Source: Streptomyces sp. NBC_00370 (lineage in GTDB: Bacteria; Actinomycetota; Actinomycetes; Streptomycetales; Streptomycetaceae). Taken from it: 64,000 bases of DNA. Below are positions 52,344-60,970 of this stretch, in pieces; the stretch's first letter is position 1, and each line of letters begins with the position of its first letter. Under the pieces are notes generated by a model. That model did no database searches. It had not been told where the DNA came from and worked only from the letters and a program-made list of their open reading frames with translations. The position numbers and the translations under genes were made by a program. The stretch lies in assembly GCF_036084755.1 (NCBI RefSeq), contig NZ_CP107968.1, positions 8,192,001-8,256,000 on the forward strand, in the 5' to 3' direction.

Positions 52344-53177
52344 ATGACGACCCACACGGTGGACCCGACCCGGGAGCTGGCCGCGTTCCTGCGCACCCGG
52401 CGCGAGCGCCTCGACCCCCATGAGGTCGGTCTGCCCGAGCGGCGCCAGGGCCGCCGTACCCCGGGCCTACGCCGCGAAGAGGTCGCCGAACTGGCCGGGA
52501 TCAGCATCGACTACCTCGTACGGCTGGAGCAGGCCCGCCCGTTGCGGCCCTCCGCCGACGTGGTCGAAGCCCTGTCCCGCGCCCTGCGCCTGGCCCCCGA
52601 CGAACGCACCTACCTGTACGACCTCACGCAGCAGCGGCCCCGCGTCCCCGCCAAGCCGCCCACCACGGCGGCGCCGCCGCTGGCCCGGCTGGTCGCCGAC
52701 CTGTCGCCGCTGCCGGCCATGCTGATGAACCACCGGTTCGACATCCTGGCCTGGAATCCCGCAATGGCGGGGCTGCTGATCGATTTCGACGCCTTGCCGC
52801 CCCAGCAGCGCAACGCGATGTGGCTCTGTCTGATCCATCCGGAGATACGCGAGTACTACGTCGACCGGGAACGGGTCGCACGCGAGGGAATCGCACACTT
52901 GCGCGCCGCGTGGGCCGCGCATCCGGAAGACCAGGTGCTGAACGAACTCATCACCGAATGCATCACGCACAACGAGCTGTTCGCCACCTTGTGGGCCGAG
53001 CGGGACATCACGACCAACGGCCGTGGACACAAGGTGGTACGGCATCCCGAGGCAGGCGAGATCGCGGTCCACTTCGAAGTGCTCATGCCACTTCAGAACC
53101 CCGACCAACGGCTGATGATCTGCCGCGCGGCCGACGACGCCAGCCAGGCGGCGATGGACCGGCTACCGGCACGCTGA
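52344..53177 (+). CDS. XRE family regulator with MmyB-like sensor
   Basis: This 277-residue protein has the N-terminal helix-turn-helix at about 5-75 (RTPGLRREEVAELAGISIDY, then LVRLEQARPLRPSADVVEAL) and the C-terminal MmyB-like ligand-binding domain from about 100. The latter is marked by PAMLMNHRFDILAWNPAMAG and later HPEAGEIAVHFEVLMPLQNP. Such regulators are common in Streptomyces next to short-chain or aldo/keto reductases and respond to small hydrophobic molecules. I chose the ATG at 52344; the frame runs upstream to 52254. It is divergent from the reductase gene. Confidence 0.92.
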   Translation: MTTHTVDPTRELAAFLRTRRERLDPHEVGLPERRQGRRTPGLRREEVAELAGISIDYLVRLEQARPLRPSADVVEALSRALRLAPDERTYLYDLTQQRPRVPAKPPTTAAPPLARLVADLSPLPAMLMNHRFDILAWNPAMAGLLIDFDALPPQQRNAMWLCLIHPEIREYYVDRERVAREGIAHLRAAWAAHPEDQVLNELITECITHNELFATLWAERDITTNGRGHKVVRHPEAGEIAVHFEVLMPLQNPDQRLMICRAADDASQAAMDRLPAR

Positions 53178-53205
53178 GGCGACGAGCACGCGCCCACCGG
53201 GTCGG

Positions 53206-53424
53206 TCAGCCTGGCGGAATGTTCCCCGCGACCTTGTCCAGATGCTCCAGCTCGGTGGAATCGATGCCCGAAACCTCGGCAACCTCCTCGACCGGTTCCC
53301 CTTCGCGGACCGCGGCCACAGCCTCAAGTTCTACATCGGCACGGGCCGCGTCCACGGCAGCCTCAGCGCTGCGCTGACGCTGCGCAGCCAGTTCGACGGA
53401 GGAGATCGCATCCATGAACCCCAT
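53206..53424 (-). CDS. Small HTH-like protein, 72 residues
   Basis: This is a helical, acidic small protein. An N-terminal coiled stretch (SSVELAAQRQRSAEAAVDAA) is followed by LEAVAAVREGEPVEEVAEVSGID, whose spacing (E-x-V-A-E-x-x-G-I-D) resembles a small helix-turn-helix. Starts are ATG at 53424 or 53415, the latter with GGGG upstream. It is convergent with the XRE regulator. I recognise no named family. A DNA-binding or partner-switch role is a guess. Confidence 0.55.
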   Translation of the reverse strand: MGFMDAISSVELAAQRQRSAEAAVDAARADVELEAVAAVREGEPVEEVAEVSGIDSTELEHLDKVAGNIPPG

Positions 53425-53518
53425 ATTTCCACATACTTGAGCCACATCCGCGCCGACACATGGCTGCCGACTCCGGCAGCGCCAGAACGGTGTGTCGCTC
53501 ACGCCTTTTCGCTGCGCC

Positions 53519-54043
53519 TCAGGCGGCAGTTCTGAGGTCTTCGGCGGTGAGCAGCGACAACAGTTGGATACGTTCCCCCGCAAGCGCCTCGGCTCCGCCC
53601 TGCTGGCGGTCGATGACGCAGAGGGCCTCGCGAACGTCGGCGCCCAGAGCGCGCAAGTCGGCGGTGGACAGCACAATTTGACCGCCGCTGGTGACCACGT
53701 CTTCCACGACCAGCACTCGCCGCCCGGTGATGTCCGCGCCTTCAGCCAGGCGGCACGTTCCGTACGTCTTGGCCTGCTTGCGGACGAAGGCGACAGGAAG
53801 TCCGGTGTGCCGGCCGAGCGCGGTGACCACCGGGATGCCGCCCATCTCAAGGCCGGCCAGTACTTCCGTGGCCTTCGGTACGAGCGGGGCCATCGCCCCG
53901 GCGATGGAGTCAAGGAGCACGGGGTCGCTCTCGAAGCGGTACTTGTCGAAGTACTCCGAGGTTCTACGGCCGGAGCGGAGGACGAAGTCACCCGTGAGGT
54001 GAGAAGCCGTATGGATCTGCCGAGCAATTCCTGAAGACGTCAC
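53519..54043 (-). CDS. Orotate phosphoribosyltransferase-like protein
   Basis: This 174-residue type I phosphoribosyltransferase resembles PyrE. LTGDFVLRSGRRTSEYFDKY is the OPRT hood with substrate residues, FVRKQAKTYGTCR is the flexible catalytic loop (Arg-Lys...Lys-x-Tyr-Gly), and RVLVVEDVVTSGGQ is the PRPP loop. It would make OMP from orotate and PRPP in pyrimidine synthesis, or act on an analogue. It is short at the N terminus compared with housekeeping PyrE and stands alone rather than in a pyr operon, so it may be a second copy. The start is GTG at 54043. Confidence 0.87.
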   Translation of the reverse strand: MTSSGIARQIHTASHLTGDFVLRSGRRTSEYFDKYRFESDPVLLDSIAGAMAPLVPKATEVLAGLEMGGIPVVTALGRHTGLPVAFVRKQAKTYGTCRLAEGADITGRRVLVVEDVVTSGGQIVLSTADLRALGADVREALCVIDRQQGGAEALAGERIQLLSLLTAEDLRTAA

Positions 54044-54123
54044 AGGACGGAAGTATCCCAGGCGAGCCGAACCGGCTGGTGGCTGTCGTCAGCACGCGGA
54101 GACCCGGGCCAGGCAGCGCAGGC

Positions 54124-54591
54124 TTACGCCGTCATGGAATGGCCCAGCTCGCGCGACTTCTGTTTGAGGGCCGCTATCCAAGCCTCCTCAGGGGAGGCCG
54201 AGGCCGCCGGGACCTGAACCTCCTTGAGGCCGCCTACCTCGGCGGAGCCGGGCGGCTGCCAGTTCACCTCGATGCCTGCCCTTTCCGCCAAGACCAGCAC
54301 CGTGGCAATGAATCCCTCGGACAGCGCAGCCGTCACGGCGTGGCTCGTTGTCCGGCGCCACGCGAGCAGGGCGTCGACGAATGGTTCGAACACGAGGGGA
54401 TCGATCTGGCACTCGTCAGCCTGCATCGGGCCAATGCCGGAGGGCAGACCCAGTTCTGCTTGATAGACGCTCACCTGGCTCATGAACAGCCGGGAGGCAC
54501 CGTTGGACGGGTTCCATAGGGTGTCGTCCCCTAGTTCGTAGTACTGGCTCAATGCGCCCCTCCGGTGGTTGTACCGCAACGCGTCAGCCAT
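54124..54591 (-). CDS. Conserved hypothetical, possibly DUF6086
   Basis: This 155-residue soluble protein contains SQYYELGDDTLWNPSNGASR, then LFMSQVSVYQAELGLPSGIG, DECQIDPLVFEPFVDALLAW and SEGFIATVLVLAERAG. From memory this text resembles the actinobacterial DUF6086 family, of unknown function; this needs a domain search. The frame extends upstream to 54804, but the ATG at 54591 is the first sensible start. It lies 78 bases downstream of the OPRT-like gene's 5' end and is read in the same direction. Confidence 0.65.
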   Translation of the reverse strand: MADALRYNHRRGALSQYYELGDDTLWNPSNGASRLFMSQVSVYQAELGLPSGIGPMQADECQIDPLVFEPFVDALLAWRRTTSHAVTAALSEGFIATVLVLAERAGIEVNWQPPGSAEVGGLKEVQVPAASASPEEAWIAALKQKSRELGHSMTA

Positions 54592-54833
54592 GCGGCTGAG
54601 TAGGTGAGTTGGTCCACCTCTCGAATCGTGCCACGGTCGCCTGCGGCGCGACCTCGACACGTTCGGTATCGATCGGTTCGGAAATGCTACAGTCCTCTCG
54701 TCTCGATCCGTACCGATCGGTGCAGAAGCGATGGAGGGGTGTGCGGGGGTGACGGCGAAACAGCCACCTTCGCGTCGCCACTCCACGGCAATCGGACACG
54801 GCAAAACACCGTCAAGGAAAAGGACTTACGCAC

Positions 54834-55829
54834 ATGGCACACGAGAAGCCCGGCGACCCCGCGCCCTCACGCCGCCCCAGCAGGCGCAGCGTGCTGGGCG
54901 TCACCGCCGGTGCCGCCGCAGCGAGCCTGCTCGGGCTGCCGGTTGACACCGCTGCCGCCGCCTCGACGAGCGGGAAGCCGAAGGCGCCGACACTGGACGG
55001 TTTTACGAGCCGCTTCGCCAGCGTCAACGGCACGCGGCTGCACTACGTGACTGGAGGTCAGGGCGCCCCCCTCGTCCTGCTCCCCGGGTGGCCGCGTACC
55101 TGGTACCAGTTCCACAAGGTCATGCCGCGACTCGCGCGGCACTACCGAGTCATCGCCCCGGACCTGCGCGGCATGGGCGACTCCGACAAACCCGTCGGCG
55201 GGTACGACAAGAAGAGCATGGCCAGGGACATCTACGAACTGCTTCGCTCCCTCGGCCACCGCCAGGCGTACATCGCAGGCGAGGACATCGGGTCGATGGT
55301 GGCGCACAGCTTCGCAGCGAACCACCCCGAAGCGACCCGCAAGGTCGCGCTCTGGGAGGCCGGGCATCCCACGCAGGTGTTCAACGACATACGCATGCTG
55401 CCCCAGCCGGGTCAGCCGGCTCCATGGTGGTTCGCGTTCAACGTGCTCGACCAGTTGCCCGAGCAGCTCCTCCAGGGGCGATTCCGGTTGCTGGTCGACT
55501 GGTTGATCGACTTCCAGGGCGGCGACCCCACGGCCTTCAGTGAGAGGGCGAGAGCCGTCTACGCCGCCGCCTACAACACGCCGGACGCGATCCGCGCTGG
55601 GAAAGGCTGGTACCAGACCTTCCAGCAGGACATCGCCGATCTTGAGGGCTACCCGGCACTGACCATGCCTGTGCTCGGAATCGGGGGCAAGTACTACGAG
55701 CTCCTGCGCGCGCAGCTGGACGGGCTGGCGACGGACGTGCGGTACGTCGAGCTGAAGGGGGCGGGGCACTACCTCGCCGAGGAACGCCCCGACGACATCG
55801 TGCGGGAACTCACCGCGTTCTTCGGGTAG
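54834..55829 (+). CDS. Exported alpha/beta hydrolase, epoxide-hydrolase-like
   Basis: This 331-residue protein has a twin-arginine export signal: SRRPSRRSVLGVTAGAAAA followed by a hydrophobic stretch and A-A-A near residue 42. The hydrolase fold has LLPGWPRTW at the oxyanion site (the HGxP-type loop of epoxide hydrolases) and a nucleophile elbow GEDIGS with Asp151 instead of Ser, as in epoxide hydrolases and dehalogenases. The catalytic His is in GAGHYLAEERPD. The text YHxxP...RVIAPDLRGMGDSDKP is typical. ATG at 54834 has a purine-rich AAGGA upstream. It probably acts outside the cell; the substrate is unknown. Confidence 0.88.
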   Translation: MAHEKPGDPAPSRRPSRRSVLGVTAGAAAASLLGLPVDTAAAASTSGKPKAPTLDGFTSRFASVNGTRLHYVTGGQGAPLVLLPGWPRTWYQFHKVMPRLARHYRVIAPDLRGMGDSDKPVGGYDKKSMARDIYELLRSLGHRQAYIAGEDIGSMVAHSFAANHPEATRKVALWEAGHPTQVFNDIRMLPQPGQPAPWWFAFNVLDQLPEQLLQGRFRLLVDWLIDFQGGDPTAFSERARAVYAAAYNTPDAIRAGKGWYQTFQQDIADLEGYPALTMPVLGIGGKYYELLRAQLDGLATDVRYVELKGAGHYLAEERPDDIVRELTAFFG

Positions 55830-55850
55830 CCGCTCATCGAGGGATCACCT

Positions 55851-55900
55851 CCCCGCGAGCCCCCGCGAGCCCCCGCGAGCCCGTGCGAGCCCGCGCGAGC
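55851..55900 (+). repeat. Five tandem 10-bp repeats
   Basis: Three exact copies of CCCCGCGAGC (55851-55880) are followed by two copies with one or two changes (CCGTGCGAGC, CCGCGCGAGC). The array lies in the gap after the alpha/beta hydrolase gene. Confidence 0.85.
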
Positions 55901-55988
55901 CGGGGGGCCGGCGGTCGGTCCGGCCCACTGTCAGTGGGTGGGGCTACCGTGCGTAGACGTACGAGCCCCGCCCGAAAAGAGGTAGATC

Positions 55989-56549
55989 ATGACCACTTTG
56001 AAGAAACGGCCGAACACCGTGCTCCTGGTCGTCGACGTGCAGAAGGACGTCGTCGCAGGGGCGTACCGGCGCGACGAGGTCGTCGCGAACGTAGCCGGCC
56101 TGGTCGAGCGTGCGCGGCGGGAAGCGGTGCCCGTGATCTGGGTCCAGCACTCCGACGAGGGGCTCGCGCGGGGGAGTGACGGGTGGCGGATCGTCCCGGA
56201 GCTCACCCCGGAGGACGCCGAGCCGCTCGTCGAGAAGAGTTACGGCGACTCCTTCGAGGACACCACCCTGGAGACCGTACTGTCGGGGCTCGGCGCCGGC
56301 CGGCTCGTCGTCGTCGGTGCGGAGACCGACGCGTGCATCCGCTCGACGCTCCACGGCGCGTTCGCCAGGGGGTACGACGCGACGCTGGTCAGCGACGCCC
56401 ACACGGCGGGCGACAAGACGGCGTGGGGAGCGCCGCCGCCTGACCAGGTCATCGCGCACACGAACCTGTACTGGACGTACCAGACGGCGCCGGGGCGCAC
56501 GGCCGGAGCGGTGGAGACGAAGGACGTCGTCTTCGACGGCACATCCTGA
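55989..56549 (+). CDS. Isochorismatase-like cysteine hydrolase
   Basis: This 186-residue member of the isochorismatase superfamily has the catalytic triad visible: Asp16 in LLVVDVQKD, Lys83 in VEKSYGDSF and Cys116 in AETDACIRST. The cis-peptide region is VVGAETDACI. Members hydrolyse amides such as nicotinamide or related compounds. GAGGT lies just before the ATG. It stands in its own unit behind the tandem repeat. Confidence 0.9.
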   Translation: MTTLKKRPNTVLLVVDVQKDVVAGAYRRDEVVANVAGLVERARREAVPVIWVQHSDEGLARGSDGWRIVPELTPEDAEPLVEKSYGDSFEDTTLETVLSGLGAGRLVVVGAETDACIRSTLHGAFARGYDATLVSDAHTAGDKTAWGAPPPDQVIAHTNLYWTYQTAPGRTAGAVETKDVVFDGTS

Positions 56550-56625
56550 GGATTCGACTCAAGGGGGCATCCGTGCGGGCAGGGCGCTCGCCTACCGGCC
56601 GCGTCAGGTTCCGGCGATCTGGGAA

Positions 56626-56814
56626 ATGGTGATCTTCCACAAGGTCGCGGCAACGGTGCTCGCCTTCACCATCCTGGACACCACCGAGGGCATGCAGCCC
56701 TCGATCACCGACACCTCGGTCGCGGCGCTCACGATCTTCGCGTACGTCGTCTGCCGCTGCTGGGAGTCGTGGCGGGTCATCAAGCGCGCCGACGCCCCGG
56801 CGAACGCGTTGTGA
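56626..56814 (+). CDS. Small two-segment membrane protein
   Basis: This 62-residue candidate has two hydrophobic stretches, VAATVLAFTILDTTEG and SVAALTIFAYVVCRCW, with a short basic tail. Start codons ATG 56626 or GTG 56629 follow GGGA. No family is recognised. It is followed by a strong terminator hairpin, which supports transcription through it from the isochorismatase-like gene 77 bases upstream. It could also be an untranslated part of that transcript. Confidence 0.45.
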   Translation: MVIFHKVAATVLAFTILDTTEGMQPSITDTSVAALTIFAYVVCRCWESWRVIKRADAPANAL

Positions 56815-56834
56815 GCTGTCGGGTTACTGGGTCC

Positions 56835-56868
56835 GAAGGGTTGGCCGGGACGTCCCGGCCAACCCTTC
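56835..56868 (+). terminator. 34-bp perfect palindrome terminator
   Basis: GAAGGGTTGGCCGGGAC (56835-56851) and its exact complement (56852-56868) form an uninterrupted stem, followed by AC-rich sequence without a T tract. Confidence 0.75.
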
Positions 56869-56895
56869 ACTCCACGGCAGGCAGCACGCGAGCAG

Positions 56896-57250
56896 ATGAT
56901 GCGTGACATCGTGCGGGTGGGACGCGAGCACCTGGCGACGGTACGTCCGGCCGACCTGTCCCTACGGGCCGTGGCCCGCGACGTCGGCGTCGTCCCGTCG
57001 GCGCTCTACCGCTACGTCAAGGACCGCGAAGCGCTCATCACGCTGCTGATCGTCGATGCGTACAACGAACTCGCCGACGAGGTCGACGCGGCCCTCGCGG
57101 CGGCCTCGGGCCTGTCGTACCGCAAGCGGCTTGAGGTGGCGGTACTCGCGGCGCGCGCCTGGGCCGTTCGCGAACGGTCCAGGTTCGCCATGCTCTACGG
57201 CACACCGGTGCCACGGGCCGGGTACGCCGAAGGTGGCGGCCGCCCAAAGA
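56896..57250 (+). pseudogene. TetR regulator, truncated by frame loss
   Basis: The N-terminal part is a good TetR: DLSLRAVARDVGVVPSALYR, YVKDREALITLLIVDAYNEL and RFAMLYGTPVPRAGYAE. From about residue 115 the frame turns into Arg/Gly-rich text that is antisense to the end of the ABC permease gene and runs on to a stop at 57525. The sensor domain is therefore missing. A deletion or frameshift near 57225-57250 is likely. It might still bind DNA as a short protein. Confidence 0.6.
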
Positions 57251-57366
57251 AGGAGCCGGTCGTCGATCGACGGCGTGCGCGTGATCATGCGATCGGCAGG
57301 CGCACTGACGTGTCGCGGACGCGGCGGCCCGGGACCCGCGAGGGTGTCCCGGGCCGCCGCCCGTCG

Positions 57367-60195
57367 TCATTCGGCGGCGAGCAGGTGGGCCGGAGCGATA
57401 CGGGACAGTCCGCGGATCGGTACCGTCAGGGCCGCGCTCACCAGGGCGGTCGCGGCCAGGGTGGCCAGCAGCGCGGCACCGGTTATCGCGAGGAGGTGTC
57501 CGTGCAGGACGCCCTGCCCGAGTGACACCACCGCGACGAGGCCGGCCACCGCACCGGACAGGCCACCCAGCAAGGCCAGTCCGATGCCCTCGTAGAGGGT
57601 CAGCCTCGCCAGTTCGCGGTTGGTCCAGCCGGTTGCCCGCAGCACGGCGAGGTCGGCGGCGCGCTCGCGTTGCGAGATGACCAGGACGTCGATGGCTCCT
57701 GCGGCTCCCAGCAGCAGCGACAGGGCGACGCTGAGGTAGTCGGCCTCACGCGCCTGTGCCACCACGGCGTTGCCGAGCAGCGATCCCGCAACTTCGCCCT
57801 GGAAGGCCAGGGTCAGGGCGAGCAGTACGGTGAAGGCAGCCACCCCCAGCGCGAGCCCGGCGGCCCCGAGCAGGGTCCGGCCCCGTACCCGCAGCAGGTT
57901 GAGCATGGCCAGTCCGGCCACCGAACGTACGGGACGGGCGCTTCGAACCGCCGTCACCGGGGGCCGTACGGCTTCCATCGGCCCCAGCCGGGTGGCGAGC
58001 CAGGCGGGGACGAGGCCCGCCGCCAGGGCCAGGAGCAGCGCCACCGGCAGTACGAGGAGTGACTTCACCCCTGCCTCGGGCTGTCCCAGCATGCTGCCCA
58101 GCACGTAGGCGAGTACGGCGCCCGCGGCCCCGGCGGCCAGCCCGATGACCGCCAACTCGCCGAGCACCAGGCGCAGTACCTCCCCGCCGCTCCACCCCAG
58201 ACAGCGCAATGTGCCGATCTCGGTGCGGCGTGAGCGTACCGAGGCCAGTGCCGCCTGGCCGAGGAAGAGGGCGCACACGACGAGGACCAGCACGAAGAGC
58301 AGCGCGCTCTTCGTGTCCACGGCCTTGAGGATGCGCAGGGCCACGCCCTTGGCGACCCACGGCTCCTTCACTCGCGCCGAGGCCGTCAGCGCCACCGTCT
58401 GCGGCACTTGCGAACTGCCCACGGTGACGTCGACCTGAAGTCGCGGGTAGGCGGCCCGGATCCGGCCGGCCACGGCGTTCACCCGTGCGCGGGACGCGGC
58501 GTCGACGCCGGTCACACCGGCCACCCGGATCCGGACGGCGCTGACCGGTGCCTTGTCCTGGATGCCCGGGGCCCGGCGGCTGTGGGTGAGTGCGGAGATG
58601 GAGTCCATCGTCGTCAGCATGGTGGGCGGGGGACTGACGTAGCCGCCCAGGTTGCGGTCGGGCCGCAGCGGCTTGTCGCCGAGCGCCGCGCGGGTGGCAC
58701 TGTCAGCGCCGGTGACCTGCGGCGGCTGGTAGGTCTCCAAGGGGGCGTCGGAGAGGGGGGAGAAGCCGGGCAGCTTGTCGGTGTCGTAGCGGCCGACCAG
58801 CTGGACGAAGGGATTGGGCAGCCGCCCGGAGTCGGGCCCTTGGCAGTAGCCGGTGCCGATGCAGTCCGTGGCGGGGTGGGCGGTCACTTTCCGGTATTGC
58901 GTGCCCTGGTTCTCCTCGGGGACGTAGAGGAGCGGCTGTTGGTCCGTGGACAGCCAGAGGCCGGGCTTCTGCGCGGGCTGCGGCTGTGCGGCGAGTGCGC
59001 CGCGCGGCGCGGGGCGGTAGGTGACGGGACCCACCGTCCAGTACGCACCGGTGTCGAACGAGGCGTCGGTCAACGCTCTTTCGTATCCGGGGTCCAGGTC
59101 GGCGCCGACCCGGCCGACCTGCGTACCGTGCAGACCTTGGACGAATCTCGCCGCGGTGGGGTTGCCCAGTGCGGAGGGGAGCTCGGCCGGGTCGCCCACG
59201 TCGAGGCGCTCGACGGTGGCACTGAGCGTTCCCGAGGTCAGCGGTTTGCTGCTGAGCATCGCCGGGATGTAGCGGTCGTGCTGTCCGTAGACGCTTTTTG
59301 AGGGGGCCGCCACCCAGGGCTTGTCCTTGCCGGTGAGCATCCGGCCCGAGGTGACCGTGTCGCCCAGGCCGACGAGTTGCTCCTCGGCCGCCGGGTCGAT
59401 GGCGGACAGCAGCACGGGGTAACCGGTCCAGATGTCGGCGGTTGCCTTGCCCTGCCCGGACTGGCAGTTCAGCCGCGACTTCAACTTCGGGTCGAAGGGG
59501 GACTTCCCGGTGAGGTCTTCGCCGATCAGGTTCGGCTTCATCGGCAGTTCGGAATTGAACTCGGTCTTCTCGGTCTTGTCCCGGTTGAAGTAGTAGCAGA
59601 CGTCGTATTTGTCGTCGAGCCGGTACCGTCCGGTGTCCTTGGTGACCGTGCCCTTCTCCAGGGTCTTGGACCCGAAGAGGTGGTCGGGGGTCGATGCCGA
59701 CCTCAGAGGCTCGCGGGTGAGATAGACGTACTGGTCGGCGGCGCGGTAGCTGCCCAGCCCCGCGGTGATGGTCGGGCTGATACGGAGGATCTGCCGGGTC
59801 GCGTCGCTGTCCAGGAAGCGGGACACGTCCACGGTGACGGAGCTGGACACCATCAGGTAGCCGATGTTGGCGACCGGCGCGGCCACCTGCACCCCGGACA
59901 TGCCGCGGATGCGCCGGTACTGGTCCATGGTGATGCCGCCGAACGTCCCCGACAGGAAGTTCGGCGCGACCGACCCGTTCTGCCGCTCCACATCGGTCTG
60001 CGAGGCCGGTGGACGCACCAGGACGTCGTACGCCGACCGGGCGTTCTTCCGCACGGTGCCCACGGTGGTCGCTTTGCTCGTGCTGACCGTCGCGGTCAGC
60101 AGCGTGAAGCTCGTCGCCGCCACCAGGATTCCGGTGGCCAGGGCCAGCGCGCGGCCGCGCCGCCGCCGGAGCTGTTCAACGATCATCGCTATCAC
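57367..60195 (-). CDS. FtsX-like ABC transporter permease
   Basis: This 942-residue MacB/FtsX-type permease has a first helix (ALALATGILVAATSFTLLTA), a very large extracellular region to about residue 620, then three helices, a linker and a second FtsX repeat. TEIGTLRCLGWSGGEVLRLV and ADLAVLRATGWTNRELARLT are the two conserved FtsX-type coupling motifs. Such systems move lipids, peptides or drugs mechanically rather than through a channel. ATG overlaps the stop of the ATPase gene by four bases (ATGA). It is probably repressed by the divergent PadR regulator. Confidence 0.92.
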   Translation of the reverse strand: MIAMIVEQLRRRRGRALALATGILVAATSFTLLTATVSTSKATTVGTVRKNARSAYDVLVRPPASQTDVERQNGSVAPNFLSGTFGGITMDQYRRIRGMSGVQVAAPVANIGYLMVSSSVTVDVSRFLDSDATRQILRISPTITAGLGSYRAADQYVYLTREPLRSASTPDHLFGSKTLEKGTVTKDTGRYRLDDKYDVCYYFNRDKTEKTEFNSELPMKPNLIGEDLTGKSPFDPKLKSRLNCQSGQGKATADIWTGYPVLLSAIDPAAEEQLVGLGDTVTSGRMLTGKDKPWVAAPSKSVYGQHDRYIPAMLSSKPLTSGTLSATVERLDVGDPAELPSALGNPTAARFVQGLHGTQVGRVGADLDPGYERALTDASFDTGAYWTVGPVTYRPAPRGALAAQPQPAQKPGLWLSTDQQPLLYVPEENQGTQYRKVTAHPATDCIGTGYCQGPDSGRLPNPFVQLVGRYDTDKLPGFSPLSDAPLETYQPPQVTGADSATRAALGDKPLRPDRNLGGYVSPPPTMLTTMDSISALTHSRRAPGIQDKAPVSAVRIRVAGVTGVDAASRARVNAVAGRIRAAYPRLQVDVTVGSSQVPQTVALTASARVKEPWVAKGVALRILKAVDTKSALLFVLVLVVCALFLGQAALASVRSRRTEIGTLRCLGWSGGEVLRLVLGELAVIGLAAGAAGAVLAYVLGSMLGQPEAGVKSLLVLPVALLLALAAGLVPAWLATRLGPMEAVRPPVTAVRSARPVRSVAGLAMLNLLRVRGRTLLGAAGLALGVAAFTVLLALTLAFQGEVAGSLLGNAVVAQAREADYLSVALSLLLGAAGAIDVLVISQRERAADLAVLRATGWTNRELARLTLYEGIGLALLGGLSGAVAGLVAVVSLGQGVLHGHLLAITGAALLATLAATALVSAALTVPIRGLSRIAPAHLLAAE

Positions 60196-60896
60196 GGCCG
60201 CAGACCCCCGAGCCGGGTCAGTACGTCGGCGGAGGGCGTGATCTGCTGGTCCGAGACGATTTTGCCATCGTGCAGACGTATCACCCGGTCGCCGCCCGCG
60301 GCGACCTCCGCGTCGTGGGTGGCGATCAGCATCGTCATCCCGTACCTCTCCCGGAGCGACATCAAAAGGTCGATGATCTCCCGACCGATGACACTGTCGA
60401 GGTTGCCGGTCGGTTCGTCGGCGAGCAGGAGCCCCGGCCGGTTGATCAACGCGCGTGCGAGTGCTACACGTTGCTGCTGACCACCCGACAACTGCGCGGG
60501 CAGCGCGTCGGAACGCTCGCTCAGACCGACCGCTTCGAGCAGTTCCGTGGCGCGTTCCCGCCGGTCGAAGTCGACCTTGCGCGGCAGGACCGGAGCCAGC
60601 ACGTTGTCCAGCGCGGTCAGTGCCGGCAGCAGGTGGAAGCGCTGGAACACGAAGCCGACCCGGCGCCGGTGCGCGTCCAGGTTCTTCGGCACCAACGTCG
60701 TCCCGTCGACCTCGACATGCCCTTGGTCGGGCTTGTCCATGCCGCCGGTCACATGCAGCACGGTGGACTTGCCCGCGCCGGAGGGTCCGGTCAGCATCAC
60801 CACCTCTCCGGCCCTGATCTCAAGATCGACCGCATCCAGAGCGGTCAACCCCGGATACTTGCGTGTCACTCCACGCAACGTCACGCTCACAGCCAT
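60192..60896 (-). CDS. ABC transporter ATPase (MacB/LolD type)
   Basis: This 234-residue ATPase has Walker A GPSGAGKS, Q-loop VGFVFQRFHLLP, signature LSGGQQQR, Walker B LLLADEPTGNLDS and H-loop ATHD. The text after Walker B (EPTGNLD) marks the MacB/LolD/FtsE group. It is coupled to the FtsX-like permease downstream. Start ATG at 60896 faces the PadR gene. Confidence 0.95.
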   Translation of the reverse strand: MAVSVTLRGVTRKYPGLTALDAVDLEIRAGEVVMLTGPSGAGKSTVLHVTGGMDKPDQGHVEVDGTTLVPKNLDAHRRRVGFVFQRFHLLPALTALDNVLAPVLPRKVDFDRRERATELLEAVGLSERSDALPAQLSGGQQQRVALARALINRPGLLLADEPTGNLDSVIGREIIDLLMSLRERYGMTMLIATHDAEVAAGGDRVIRLHDGKIVSDQQITPSADVLTRLGGLRP

Positions 60897-60922
60897 GGAC
60901 AGAGCCTCGCTTCAGTTCAATA

Positions 60923-60959
60923 CATTGCGACAATGCAGGGGTATGTTGTCACAATGCAG
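60923..60959. promoter_or_regulatory. PadR operator region
   Basis: CATTG-CGA-CAATG (60923-60935) is a perfect inverted repeat. ACAATGCAG occurs at 60930-60938 and again at 60951-60959, 21 bp apart, or two helical turns. TTGTCACAA (60945-60953) is a second small palindrome. All lie between the divergent PadR and ABC genes. Confidence 0.6.
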
Positions 60960-60970
60960 AAGGGAGGTAT

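Noticed and set aside
55851..55900. Possible CRISPR array
   Set aside because: The repeats are only 10 bp, contiguous and without spacers.
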